Virus record (IMG/VR): IMGVR_UViG_3300007555_000011 | Location: 1 to 45,104 of that record | DNA from: a virus | Reading direction: 5' to 3' (one strand) | DNA: 45,104 bases | Shown: positions 32,252 to 41,391 of the stretch, piece by piece | Numbering within the stretch: the first letter of the stretch is position 1 | How the letters are laid out: the number at the start of each line of letters is the position of its first letter | The notes under the pieces: model-generated | The model's input: the letters and a program-made list of their open reading frames with translations, nothing else | The model's database searches: none | What the model was told of the DNA's origin: nothing | Position numbers and translations under genes: made by a program

Positions 32252-34390
32252 ATGTCGAAAGTAGTATTCACATTCGGAAGGATGAATCCGCCAACTATCG
32301 GTCACCAAAAGCTGGTTGACAAGGTTGAGGCGATTGCTAAGAAAGAAAAAGCGCCCGCAAGGATTTATCTTTCCCATACCCAGAATAATAAGAAAGATCC
32401 TCTCAACTACGCTGAGAAGATTAGTTTCGCCCGCAAAGCATTCGGTAAAACAGCATTCCAATCAAAGTCTAAGACAATCTTCCAGATAATGGCTGAATTG
32501 GATAAAGAGTTTGATGAAGTCATCATGGTTGTTGGATCTGATCGAGTTACCGAATTCAATGGTCTGCTCCAGAAGTATAATGGTAAGAACTACGACTTCG
32601 ACTCAATCAAAGTAGTCTCTGCTGGCGCACGTGATCCTGACGCAACTGGCGTTGAAGGAATGTCTGCATCTAAGCTAAGAGCAATTGCAGTTGAGGGCGA
32701 CTTCGATACATTCAAGTCTGGTCTAGCAAAGAAATTAAGTGATCGTGATGCTAAAGATATCTATGACACTATCCGCTCTGTACTTACAGAAGACATGGAC
32801 GAAGATAGAAAGCCATTAAGTATCTCTCAGCGTAAAGCTATTGGTCGTAGAATGAAGCGTCTTGCTCCAAAGATGCAGCGTCTTAAGAAGATCAAAGCCA
32901 AGAAGATGGCTAACACTGATGTGATTAAGAAGCGTGCCAACAAGGCTGCTATCGCTGTTATCCGCAAGAAAGTTGCGGGTGATCGTGGTAAGAACTATGC
33001 TAGTCTAGCGCCTACAGATAAGATCCAAGTCGACAAGCTAGTACAGAAGAAGTCATCACTCATTCCTAAAATTGCCAAGAAGCTATTACCTAAAATCCGT
33101 AAAGCTGAGATCGAAAGATTGAAGAAAGCTCGTGGCGGTGTCAAGGAAGAGTTAGATTATGATGCGTTGTTTGAAGCTGTTGCTCAAGACAAAGACATCA
33201 AAGACCGCGAAGGAACACAGCCAAAGAAATATCATAGTGGATTGTCTAAGTCTACCAAAGCAAAGCGTGACGCAGAATTCAAGAAAGGCGCTGAGAAAGA
33301 TTCAGACGACCCGACAGCATATCCAGATAAGCATGCTGGCGATACTGGCGCTAAGACTAAACTCTCCAAACACACTAAGAAGTATCGTGATATGTTTGGT
33401 GAGGGTGAAGTTGACTCTGCTAAAGAAAAGATAGACAGAGAAAAGGCTTCTGATAAGAAAAAACATGACCGTATGTTGGATCGTGCCCGCACTTCAGACA
33501 CTAAAGCTAAGAACCAAGAAGAATCTTTTGAGATCACCGAAGACTCAGCCACTGCGCTAAAGAAAAAGTCTGAGAAGTCTGGCATATCTCTTGGTATCCT
33601 GAAGAAAGTTTATAATCGTGGTATGGCTGCGTGGAAGACTGGACATCGTCCAGGAGCAAACCAACAGCAATGGGCATATGCTCGTGTAAACTCTTTCATT
33701 ACTGGTGGTAAGACAAGAACTACTGGCGATGCTGACTTGTGGAAACAACACAAGGGTAATGTGAGCGAGTCTGTTGAGATGTTGGACGAGGTTCCTACGG
33801 GACAGCTGATCGCCAAGCTGAAGTCTAAGACTATCTCAAAGAATAAGTATCAAGCCGCATTGAGTGTTCTGAAGCAGGTTGTAGACCGCAAGAAGAAAGA
33901 AGCTGGTAAAGACCCCATGAAGCACGGTGTTGTTTATTATGCTGGTGTTGTGGCGCGACAATATAATGGTGTTAATCCGCGTGTTCTTGCGAATATGTAT
34001 ACAGACCTTAAAGAAGCTGCTGGTGAGTTTGGTACTGATGCACTGACCAAGAAGTATAAGAAAGACACTCCGTGTCAAGAAGATTGCGCTGGCATGTATG
34101 AAGATTTAGTGGTTGAAGCTGCTGAGTATAAAGGAAGAAAGGTTGAGTTGAACAATCCTTTCAGACTACCGTCAGGATCGAAAAAGAAATTTGGCGTGTA
34201 TGTTAAGAATGACAAAGGTAATGTGATTAAGGTTACGTTTGGTGATCCAAATATGGAAATCAAACGAGACGACCCGAAACGTAGAGCAGCATTCAGATCA
34301 AGACACGATTGCGAAAACAAAAAAGACAAAACAACAGCTGGGTATTGGTCATGTTACCAATGGCGTGCTGGCGAAAAAGTTGATAACTAA
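32252..34390 (+). CDS. Multidomain protein: nucleotidyltransferase plus head-type domains
   Basis: 712 residues. Residues 1-170 are a nucleotidyltransferase domain: FGRMNPPTIGH with the T/HxGH motif ending at H18, and GMSASKLR near 140. A Lys/Arg-rich helical stretch follows (190-300). Residues about 435-500 resemble DUF5824 (SGISLGILKKVYNRGMAAWK), and the last 85 resemble DUF5872 (TFGDPNMEIKRDDPKRR). L/I-x-E sites precede several segments: LTE180, LFE308, ITE430, LDE513, LKE588. This layout suggests processing by the prohead protease. Substrate of the enzyme domain unknown. Confidence 0.65.
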   Translation: MSKVVFTFGRMNPPTIGHQKLVDKVEAIAKKEKAPARIYLSHTQNNKKDPLNYAEKISFARKAFGKTAFQSKSKTIFQIMAELDKEFDEVIMVVGSDRVTEFNGLLQKYNGKNYDFDSIKVVSAGARDPDATGVEGMSASKLRAIAVEGDFDTFKSGLAKKLSDRDAKDIYDTIRSVLTEDMDEDRKPLSISQRKAIGRRMKRLAPKMQRLKKIKAKKMANTDVIKKRANKAAIAVIRKKVAGDRGKNYASLAPTDKIQVDKLVQKKSSLIPKIAKKLLPKIRKAEIERLKKARGGVKEELDYDALFEAVAQDKDIKDREGTQPKKYHSGLSKSTKAKRDAEFKKGAEKDSDDPTAYPDKHAGDTGAKTKLSKHTKKYRDMFGEGEVDSAKEKIDREKASDKKKHDRMLDRARTSDTKAKNQEESFEITEDSATALKKKSEKSGISLGILKKVYNRGMAAWKTGHRPGANQQQWAYARVNSFITGGKTRTTGDADLWKQHKGNVSESVEMLDEVPTGQLIAKLKSKTISKNKYQAALSVLKQVVDRKKKEAGKDPMKHGVVYYAGVVARQYNGVNPRVLANMYTDLKEAAGEFGTDALTKKYKKDTPCQEDCAGMYEDLVVEAAEYKGRKVELNNPFRLPSGSKKKFGVYVKNDKGNVIKVTFGDPNMEIKRDDPKRRAAFRSRHDCENKKDKTTAGYWSCYQWRAGEKVDN

Positions 34391-34402
34391 GGAATCTAAG
34401 AA

Positions 34403-37195
34403 ATGAACCTAGCGAACACAATAAAAGTAATGCAGCTCAGACAGCTTCAGGAAGCAGAAGAAGCTGCTAAGTATCCGCACGATATGTATGATCCAGAAAC
34501 TGGCGAGAAAGAAGTTGCTAATAGCGAAGCAGAGCACAAAGCCCTTGCTGCTAAAGGCTACACTCACGAGAAGCCTGAAGATGATCTTAATGAATCATTC
34601 GAAGAAGCAATGGTCGATCTTGAAGAAGCAAGGATCAAAGCGTCTGACTATGAAGCTACTTCTGAGAAATCAAAGTTTGGCGGACATAGAGCTAAGGTCG
34701 TACATAAGACTAAGGGGCATACGATGTGGCTAGGTGCTGCGGGATTTAAGACACCTAAAGCTGCTAAAGCTGCTGCTGATGCGTATCTTTCAGGATATGC
34801 AATAGGTAGTGAGAAAGGTGCTCAGAGAATGCTGGATGCACATATTAGGAATAACAAAAAGAATTTAGTTGATCCTAGTGTTTTAGATGAAGCTGTTGCT
34901 CTTTCTGAAGAGATTCGATTTAAAGCTGGTGATATGCCTAATAGCGATCTACTCAATGCCATAGAAAAATTGAAAGGTCTAAAAGCAAAGGCTGAGGGCG
35001 AAAAGAAAAAGTTCAGTGATCCCACTTTAATCGATTCAGTTGAACAACTGATCATTGGGTTAGAAATGGGAGTTAAGGCTGGCGAAAAGGCAGAAAAACA
35101 GGCATCTAAATTTATCGCACAAGCTGCTTCTGTTATGAATAAAGCATTTGCTCTTGCAAAAAGAAAGCAGCATTTGTTGAACTCTTTTGAAGCAGAAGGT
35201 GATCAACTTGACGAAGCCTTTAATATTGAAAAAGGCACTAATGTTAAAATGAAAGCTGGTAGTGATAAAGATCTATATGGTACAGTGATCAAACAAGTTA
35301 AAGTGAACGGTAAGCCTGCAGTAACAGTTCAATGGAAAAATGGTGTAAAGGGTAATTTTAGAATGGACCAATTTGCAGCTGTAAGTATGGATAGAAAAGC
35401 AGACTATCAAGTTAAAGATGACGGTGTTCGTTTTGAACAGAAAGAGTCTGTTGAACTTGACGAAGCATACCAACAGTTCACAGATAAGACTCCTAATTGG
35501 GGTGAAGATCAAGCAATAACATTCGGTCGTAAGAAAGGTTATAAAGAAGTTGCTGTAATGAGCGATAACAATAGTAAACACCCAATGGTACTATTTGCTC
35601 TAGATTCTGGTGATAAGAATTACATCAAAGGTTCTAATGTAAAGTCTGGTGAAACTGTATTCAGATATGCCACAAAGATTAGCATTGCTGGTGACATCTT
35701 TCCACTTGTGAAAGTTAATATCGCCAAAGGAATCTACTATAATCTAACTCAAGAGTCTTCAGAGGGTACTATTGAAGATGCTAAGTTCGAGAATAAAGGC
35801 GTTAAGCTAAAGTTCTTCCGTTCTCTTGAAGGCGCGATCAAAGAGTCTGTTGAATTAGATGAAGCTAAATTTGGCGATAACGATCTTGTTCATATTGCTA
35901 AAGCAAATGTGCGTGGAAATAATAATCCAAAGACTGATAAAATTGTTGGCTATAGTAAAGCACCTAAAAATCCAAACAAGTTTCCTGATCCAAAATCGGG
36001 CGCAAACTCTATAATGCGTATCGCTGATGCGAAGAAAAAAGGATTTAAGATCGAAAGTGCAGAACTCAATGAAGATTACTTCATAGTTCAATACTACGAT
36101 AAGAAAGGTAAAGCCGACACAACTAAGTTCTCTAAGTTTGATGATGCATCAAAAGCTAAGAAGTATCTTGATCGTGCAAATAAAACAAGCAAAGAGGGTG
36201 AATATAAGATGTTAAAAGTTAAAGGTGCAATGGAAGGTCTTGAAGAAGCAAACGTCTTCGGAACGCAAGACAATTATGGTTCTAGTGACTCATTGCTTGC
36301 TGCTGTAAACGCTGTTGTTTCTGGACAAGCTGAAACTGTTGAAACAACAGTTGAAGATCAGAACGAAATCATCGAGAATGGCTCAGATGAAATTGTTGAG
36401 TCGGCTGATCTTGAAGAAGCATTCGCTAGTTTTTCTGTACCAATCCCTGCGCAAACACTAAGCGGTAAGAAGATTGGTGGTGGTAAAACTCCTATTGTCG
36501 TGAAAGCTAGAACAGCAAGAGAAGCAATCCAAAAAGCTGCTAAGCAATTAGGTGTTGATTTCAAAATGCTGAAGACTGGCAAGGTGATGAAAGAAGATAA
36601 CACTAATGACGACTCTGATGACGGTGAAGGTCTTGATAAAGTCCAACCTAAAGCTGTGAAGAAGAAGTTTAAGGATCGTAAAGACCAAGACATCGACAAC
36701 GATGGTGATGTAGACGATTCAGACAAGTTCTTACACAAGAAGCGCAAGGCAATTTCTAAGGCTATTTCTAAAGATGAGTCTAAAGAAGAAGATAAGAAAG
36801 ATGTTAAGTCTGGTAAGAAAGAAAAGGTTGACATTAAACCTAAACTAGATGAAGCTGCCTTCAAGAGCAAGTATGGCTCGCGTTGGGAAGCTGTAATGGA
36901 AGCAACTATCAAACGTTTGGTAGAGCAACAAGAGCTTAATGAAAAGTTCACATTACTGAAAGATAAAGATATCGCTCCATTAGTATTGGCATTAAAGGAT
37001 AACATCTCTGTAGAGTTGAAAGATCCTAAAAATAACAACTTGCTTGTTACAATGCAGACAACTGATGATGGTGTTCAGGTTAAGTATAAGACAGGTCGCA
37101 ATACCAAAGTCGGTACTGAGAGAAGTCCTATGCCTGCCATTAGGAGCGCAGTTAAGTTCTTGAAAGCTAAAGAGTTGGCGTTCAGAGAACTATAA
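34403..37195 (+). CDS. Giant multi-segment protein, possible prohead-protease polyprotein
   Basis: 930 residues. Eleven L-x-E sites, nine followed by Ala, divide it into pieces of 30-145 residues. They end at E17, E75, E163, E271, E354, E487, E557, E615, E672, E817 and E847. Typical forms are ELDEA, DLEEA and KLDEA. T4 gp21 cuts after (L/I)-x-E, often before Ala or Gly. Pieces include an SH3/KOW-like segment (about 272-350), an acidic calcium-loop-like D-x-D-x-DG at 763-772 followed by a basic helix, and coiled-coil regions. It has no known enzyme motif. The polyprotein idea is inference. Confidence 0.6.
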   Translation: MNLANTIKVMQLRQLQEAEEAAKYPHDMYDPETGEKEVANSEAEHKALAAKGYTHEKPEDDLNESFEEAMVDLEEARIKASDYEATSEKSKFGGHRAKVVHKTKGHTMWLGAAGFKTPKAAKAAADAYLSGYAIGSEKGAQRMLDAHIRNNKKNLVDPSVLDEAVALSEEIRFKAGDMPNSDLLNAIEKLKGLKAKAEGEKKKFSDPTLIDSVEQLIIGLEMGVKAGEKAEKQASKFIAQAASVMNKAFALAKRKQHLLNSFEAEGDQLDEAFNIEKGTNVKMKAGSDKDLYGTVIKQVKVNGKPAVTVQWKNGVKGNFRMDQFAAVSMDRKADYQVKDDGVRFEQKESVELDEAYQQFTDKTPNWGEDQAITFGRKKGYKEVAVMSDNNSKHPMVLFALDSGDKNYIKGSNVKSGETVFRYATKISIAGDIFPLVKVNIAKGIYYNLTQESSEGTIEDAKFENKGVKLKFFRSLEGAIKESVELDEAKFGDNDLVHIAKANVRGNNNPKTDKIVGYSKAPKNPNKFPDPKSGANSIMRIADAKKKGFKIESAELNEDYFIVQYYDKKGKADTTKFSKFDDASKAKKYLDRANKTSKEGEYKMLKVKGAMEGLEEANVFGTQDNYGSSDSLLAAVNAVVSGQAETVETTVEDQNEIIENGSDEIVESADLEEAFASFSVPIPAQTLSGKKIGGGKTPIVVKARTAREAIQKAAKQLGVDFKMLKTGKVMKEDNTNDDSDDGEGLDKVQPKAVKKKFKDRKDQDIDNDGDVDDSDKFLHKKRKAISKAISKDESKEEDKKDVKSGKKEKVDIKPKLDEAAFKSKYGSRWEAVMEATIKRLVEQQELNEKFTLLKDKDIAPLVLALKDNISVELKDPKNNNLLVTMQTTDDGVQVKYKTGRNTKVGTERSPMPAIRSAVKFLKAKELAFREL

Positions 37196-37201
37196 AGAAT
37201 A

Positions 37202-37230
37202 TGGCAGCTATAAAATTGGTGTAGCTGCCA
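37202..37230 (+). terminator. Hairpin after the 930-residue gene
   Basis: TGGCAGCTA and TAGCTGCCA pair perfectly over 9 bp around an 11-nt loop. There is no T-run, so it may be a weak terminator or an RNA-stabilising stem. Confidence 0.5.
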
Positions 37231-37250
37231 CCAAGTTGATTATGAAAACT

Positions 37251-37258
37251 ACTAAATA
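37251..37258 (+). promoter_or_regulatory. Possible variant late promoter box
   Basis: ACTAAATA, 6 of 8 matches to TATAAATA, 34 bp before a structural-type gene. Confidence 0.3.
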
Positions 37259-37292
37259 GAAGTAATAACAAATATATCTTAGGAGAAATAAG

Positions 37293-37769
37293 ATGAGTTT
37301 ATGGGGAAATAAAGACAGCAAAACCACAGTAGGCACATGTGCTGTTACTACTGCTGGTGCTGTAACTGGTGCGTCAAGCGCAGTTTTAACCGACTATAAA
37401 GTTGGTGACTTCTTGCGTGTTGGTGCTAACGATTATGTATTCACTGCTATCGCCGATGCGTCAAACGCAACTGTTCGTTCAGCAACTGGTTCTACAACTA
37501 TTCCAGCATCTTCTGCTGCTGCATACGAAGTATCTGAGAAGCCATTGTCTACTGTTTATTCAGAAAACATTGATGCTGCTTCGATCTACGGTGCTGACAC
37601 TACTGAAGTTGGTATTACTGGCGAAGGTAAGAGCGTTGCTCATGCTGGTTGGGTTAAGCGTACACCTGGAACTGGTGGTCGTAATGGTCGTGTTCAGTAT
37701 GAAACGTTAGTTGCTATGGGTTCTATCTCTGGCGATGCTGCCGATGATACTCAATTAGCTGATTCATAA
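37293..37769 (+). CDS. Virion structural-type protein
   Basis: 158 residues, Ala/Thr/Ser/Gly-rich and beta-rich. The start MSLWGNKDSKTTVGT and the C-terminal AHAGWVKRTPGTGGRNGRVQ followed by YETLVAMGSISGDAADD match a conserved presumed structural protein of marine T4-like phages. Strong AGGAG ribosome-binding site. Its exact place in the virion is not known. Confidence 0.65.
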   Translation: MSLWGNKDSKTTVGTCAVTTAGAVTGASSAVLTDYKVGDFLRVGANDYVFTAIADASNATVRSATGSTTIPASSAAAYEVSEKPLSTVYSENIDAASIYGADTTEVGITGEGKSVAHAGWVKRTPGTGGRNGRVQYETLVAMGSISGDAADDTQLADS

Positions 37770-37781
37770 GGATTATAGATA

Positions 37782-38102
37782 ATGGCTGATAAAAAGGTTA
37801 CAGCACTTACTGCTGCCACTTCGGTGTCGAGCGACGACCTTTTTATGGTTGTTGATAATCCTGGATCTACGCCCTCTAGTAAGAAAGTCACGGTACAAAA
37901 CCTTTTTGGTGCTGTACCGTCTGACTTAGCTATTGTTGCGGGTAAAAATTTACGCCTAACAAGTTCAACACCATCCACAAATAATCCAACAACAACATCT
38001 CCAACGGTTGGTGCTGGATCTATTTGGTTTGATGCTGACTATATATATGTGGCTGTAAGCGCGACTGTCATCAAGAGAGCGGCACTGAGCGATATTACTT
38101 AA
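37782..38102 (+). CDS. Structural-type protein with tail-fibre-like repeat
   Basis: 106 residues. KKVTALTAATSVSSDDLFMV followed by KKVTVQNLFG is a segment common at the N-termini of phage fibre or other virion proteins. The rest is a Ser/Thr/Pro-rich linker and a short beta segment (GSIWFDADYIYVAVS). Confidence 0.55.
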   Translation: MADKKVTALTAATSVSSDDLFMVVDNPGSTPSSKKVTVQNLFGAVPSDLAIVAGKNLRLTSSTPSTNNPTTTSPTVGAGSIWFDADYIYVAVSATVIKRAALSDIT

Positions 38103-38119
38103 TTAATTGATGGAATTAT

Positions 38120-38506
38120 ATGTTTGACGATTTGACGGAAGATAACTTCCAAATGTTCGCTATGAAGTCATATACGAATCCCCACTGTACGGATTTGTTA
38201 GAGTTTTATGACGACCTGAAGAGGATACGCTACATTAAAAGATTGTTCAGAAAGTATGAGCAATCAGGAGATCTTAAAGAAAGGTTGATCATCAATCATA
38301 TGGTTGTAATTTATAACATGTTTGAGAGTAGAGCTGCTACCAGAATGTTATTCTTGAAGCTGGAAGGGTATCTACATTACCTGAAGCCATTCTTGCTCAT
38401 GATGAATTACTACCCGACTGAACTTGGTTTGGTTGCAGGTAAAAGAATCATAGATAGTGAGATTGGGTTAGACGCACACATAGTAGAAACGCTTAGGAAG
38501 ATTTAA
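38120..38506 (+). CDS. Conserved T4-like phage protein, unknown
   Basis: 128 residues, helical, rich in Leu, Tyr and Met; contains LLEFYDDLKRIRYIKRLFRK and VVIYNMFESRAATRML. The pattern occurs in marine T4-like phages near virion genes. It shares one base with the next gene. No function known. Confidence 0.55.
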   Translation: MFDDLTEDNFQMFAMKSYTNPHCTDLLEFYDDLKRIRYIKRLFRKYEQSGDLKERLIINHMVVIYNMFESRAATRMLFLKLEGYLHYLKPFLLMMNYYPTELGLVAGKRIIDSEIGLDAHIVETLRKI

Positions 38507-39063
38507 TGGGCAAGATTACAGATTTACTCCTCGCGTACCAGTTCATCAAAAGGCTTACAACACCTTTTGAAAAGACTGATGCATTTAAGTTGGGGATTAT
38601 AGACAAGAGCGGCAAGAAGATAAAGTCGCCTGAGACTACTGAAGAGAATAATGCTTATGGGTATTATGATCGGATGGTCTTCAATCTCAAAAAACTGCTT
38701 GAGAAAATTCCAGGAGGCAAAACTAAGTTTGCTTCCTATGCTGCTGCTTTGTTTCTCATTAAAGAAAGCCACACACAAACTGAATTCTCCGAAGAAGAAA
38801 TGGTACAAGGGTTATACGAAGCTATGGATAAGATAGAAGAAAGCACAACAGAGCAAAAGGACTTCAATACACTATTCGAAGATGTTGCTGCCAATGCTAC
38901 TGGTGCAGCTGTTGCTGGTACTGGTAATGATGTTGCTGACTTTAAAAAGCCAGACGCTCGCAAGAAAGACATGAAAGCGTTTTTGAAACGTTATCTTGAA
39001 CAGAAACAAAAGCGTGTTAAGATTAAAGAACGCAAAGACTTCATGAAGAAATTTGGACTATGA
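38506..39063 (+). CDS. Conserved T4-like phage protein, unknown
   Basis: 185 residues. FIKRLTTPFEKTDAFKLGII and NLKKLLEKIPGGKTKFAS form a conserved helical N-terminal part. An LFED site precedes ANATGAAVAGTG, and the C-terminus is strongly basic. The L-x-E site again fits possible prohead processing. It overlaps the next gene by 4 bp. Confidence 0.55.
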   Translation: MGKITDLLLAYQFIKRLTTPFEKTDAFKLGIIDKSGKKIKSPETTEENNAYGYYDRMVFNLKKLLEKIPGGKTKFASYAAALFLIKESHTQTEFSEEEMVQGLYEAMDKIEESTTEQKDFNTLFEDVAANATGAAVAGTGNDVADFKKPDARKKDMKAFLKRYLEQKQKRVKIKERKDFMKKFGL

Positions 39064-39929
39064 TAACTCAATCTGATTTAGATGCCGTTGAAAAATATGC
39101 CGATAGAATCTTCGCTAAAGTGGGGATTGATGTTGAGTTCACTCGACATTTTCTAGATCGTGCCAATGATGCTCGCAATAAAAAGGATATCAGTTCAGCC
39201 GAACTAATACGTCTATTCAAGAAAACATTTAAGAAACACGGCAAAGCTATACCAAAACTTGGTCCAGACGCTGAAGCTGTATTGAAAGATATGCGAACGG
39301 ACATCAACGTGCCGTTCGTACTGAACCTACGAAGAGGAGAGTTAGAGTTGGTGGCTAAGACAGTAATGCGTAAAAAGAATTTCAAGACCCCTGATCCTGA
39401 GTTGGCTGTTGAGATGGCAAAGAATAACACTCCCGCTAAAGCTGGAAAGGACTTCAAGAAACTGTTCGAGACTAAAGCTCCAGTTCGAGGCACTCGCCCA
39501 ACATCAGTATTGGCCAAGACTAGAGAAACATTAAATAAAGTCAATGAATTAAAATTCACTATACCGAATAAAGGCGATATTCCTCGCAACAAGATGCCTC
39601 AGATCGAATCTGAAGATTACAAAGCCTATCTCCAGCATATGAAAAGAAAGGGTATAGTTGGAAAGGAAATCAAAGTTGACCCGAAGAAGCTAAAGGCAAT
39701 ACAATCAGAGTTCTCTGACAAGGGTGTTGTTATTTCCATCAGGAAGAATGACGACAAACCTATCCTCATCAGCAACGATAAATATGTGATTGATGGTAAT
39801 CATCGATGGTTGGCTGCTATAGCTACACGAAAAGATGCGATTAATGCGATACAATTTAACGCAAGCAAAGATCAAGTGTTAAGGGCAACACTAGCATTCC
39901 CTAAAGTGGTATTTAAACAGCACGGATAA
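39060..39929 (+). CDS. Two-domain protein with ParB/sulfiredoxin-like C-terminus
   Basis: 289 residues. The N-terminal 130 (VEFTRHFLDRANDARNKKDI, then KKHGKAIPKLG) match a domain in marine T4-like phages. The C-terminal domain has VIDGNHRWLAAIA, the signature of ParB/sulfiredoxin-like folds, which can bind nucleotides or act as nucleases. Whether it is active is unknown. Confidence 0.6.
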   Translation: MITQSDLDAVEKYADRIFAKVGIDVEFTRHFLDRANDARNKKDISSAELIRLFKKTFKKHGKAIPKLGPDAEAVLKDMRTDINVPFVLNLRRGELELVAKTVMRKKNFKTPDPELAVEMAKNNTPAKAGKDFKKLFETKAPVRGTRPTSVLAKTRETLNKVNELKFTIPNKGDIPRNKMPQIESEDYKAYLQHMKRKGIVGKEIKVDPKKLKAIQSEFSDKGVVISIRKNDDKPILISNDKYVIDGNHRWLAAIATRKDAINAIQFNASKDQVLRATLAFPKVVFKQHG

Positions 39930-39932
39930 ATT

Positions 39933-40310
39933 ATGATTAAATTGTATGCATGTATCGCATTGATAGTGATACTTGGTGGTGTTGGTTATGCCGCTAAGAG
40001 CTACTACAATGACACTCAGGATCGTATTCAACAGCTCGCAGAGAACAACGCGACATTGAAAGCTGCGGCTGAAGAGCAGCAAGCCACAATAAACACTATG
40101 CAAGAAACTGCAGAAGTACAAGCCGCTCTGACCAAAGACCTAATGAAAAACCTTCAGAAAGCAGAAGCATACTCGGATGGATTGCTGAAGAAATTTAAGA
40201 AACACAACCTGACGTTGTTGAGTTTGAGAAAACCTGGATTAATTGAAAAGAGAATAAATGATGGTACAGTTAAGATATTTGCTGATCTCGAGTCTGATAC
40301 TGCTAAGTAG
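39933..40310 (+). CDS. Inner-membrane spanin-like protein
   Basis: 125 residues. N-terminal membrane anchor (LYACIALIVILGGVGYAA), then a long coiled coil facing the periplasm (about residues 25-85), and LRKPGLIEKRIND. The layout and the overlapping lipoprotein gene match Rz/Rz1-type i-spanins, which fuse inner and outer membranes at lysis. Confidence 0.75.
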   Translation: MIKLYACIALIVILGGVGYAAKSYYNDTQDRIQQLAENNATLKAAAEEQQATINTMQETAEVQAALTKDLMKNLQKAEAYSDGLLKKFKKHNLTLLSLRKPGLIEKRINDGTVKIFADLESDTAK

Positions 40311-40641
40311 TGGTTGCAGTTTTTTAAACAGACAACCAGAACCAGAGATCATCACAGTAACAAAGATTGTTAAGCCAATAATCCCTATTGCGGAACGACC
40401 GAAGCAATTAGACCTATCGGACGTTGATTGGTATGTTGTTACTGAAAGAAACATGGAAGAGTTTCTTGAAAAGTTTGAGAAAGATAATGGTGACATAGTA
40501 TTCATGGCAATATCTGTTAGAGGCTATGAGAACATCAGCTTAAACCTTGCTGATCTAAGACGCTATATACTACAACAGAAAGAAATTATTATTTACTATG
40601 AAGATTCGGTAAAGCCAAAAGAGGAAGAACCGACACAATAA
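40258..40641 (+). CDS. Outer-membrane spanin-like lipoprotein
   Basis: 127 residues. A signal sequence ends in the lipobox LSSGC, with the lipidated Cys at residue 20. A short Pro-rich stretch follows (NRQPEPE). Its start is embedded in the i-spanin gene in another frame with a 53-bp overlap, the classic arrangement. It is longer than most o-spanins. The second ATG (40261) may be the start. Confidence 0.75.
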   Translation: MMVQLRYLLISSLILLSSGCSFLNRQPEPEIITVTKIVKPIIPIAERPKQLDLSDVDWYVVTERNMEEFLEKFEKDNGDIVFMAISVRGYENISLNLADLRRYILQQKEIIIYYEDSVKPKEEEPTQ

Positions 40642-40657
40642 CATTGAGAATTATATT

Positions 40658-41383
40658 ATGATACCAAAGATTTTATTGCAAGTTTCGAGAGAGCCTTTCC
40701 TTGATGAAGTTAATGCTGGATGGGCTGAACGAAATGGTTGTGGATGGAAGATAGACTGGTATGACGACGAAAGAATACTGGAGTATTTTGACGAAAATCC
40801 ACTACCAGAATTCCCGAACATAGTAGATGTTTTTAATAGTTTCACAGGTGCGCATAAATCTGACCTGTTTAGATACTATTACTTGTATTTGAATGGTGGC
40901 GTCTTTTGCGACTCTGATCTAATGCTAACAGGGGATTTATCTGAGCTGGATATAGATGGACACGATCATCTATTCACTGTGTGTGACTTGGATATGAATG
41001 TGAATGCTGAAGTTTCTCTTAATGGAGAGAACTTTCTTCTAGGTACGACAGTATTTAACGGGTTTATAGGTGCGAAGCCAAATAGTGAAATCATTTATGA
41101 TGCTTTGGTGAATGCTTATACTACGACACCCGAAACATTGGATCAACATTATCTCTATTTTTGTCAAGAGATGTATCATATTATGGTCAAACATAAAGAC
41201 AAATATGATATTAAGTTGTTTGAAGAGTATATGATCGGAGGAATCGATAATGTTTCTCACGTTATAGAGAGTGGTGTTGATGGTGCCCAAAACGTTATCG
41301 CAGTACACTTCTTTGAAGAAGATAAATATATACCATTCGATTACATTGAATATATAAAGAACATAAAAATAAATAAAGGATAA
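40658..41383 (+). CDS. Glycosyltransferase with DXD motif (GT32-like)
   Basis: 241 residues. IPKILLQVSREPFLDE at the start, then KSDLFRYYYLYLNGGVFCDS with DxD at D85-D87, and HFFEE near the end. The same family as the gene at 10161 but distantly related. It sits between spanins and lipase, unlike the glycosyltransferases in the replication region. Acceptor unknown. Confidence 0.8.
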   Translation: MIPKILLQVSREPFLDEVNAGWAERNGCGWKIDWYDDERILEYFDENPLPEFPNIVDVFNSFTGAHKSDLFRYYYLYLNGGVFCDSDLMLTGDLSELDIDGHDHLFTVCDLDMNVNAEVSLNGENFLLGTTVFNGFIGAKPNSEIIYDALVNAYTTTPETLDQHYLYFCQEMYHIMVKHKDKYDIKLFEEYMIGGIDNVSHVIESGVDGAQNVIAVHFFEEDKYIPFDYIEYIKNIKINKG

Positions 41384-41391
41384 CTAAGTAG

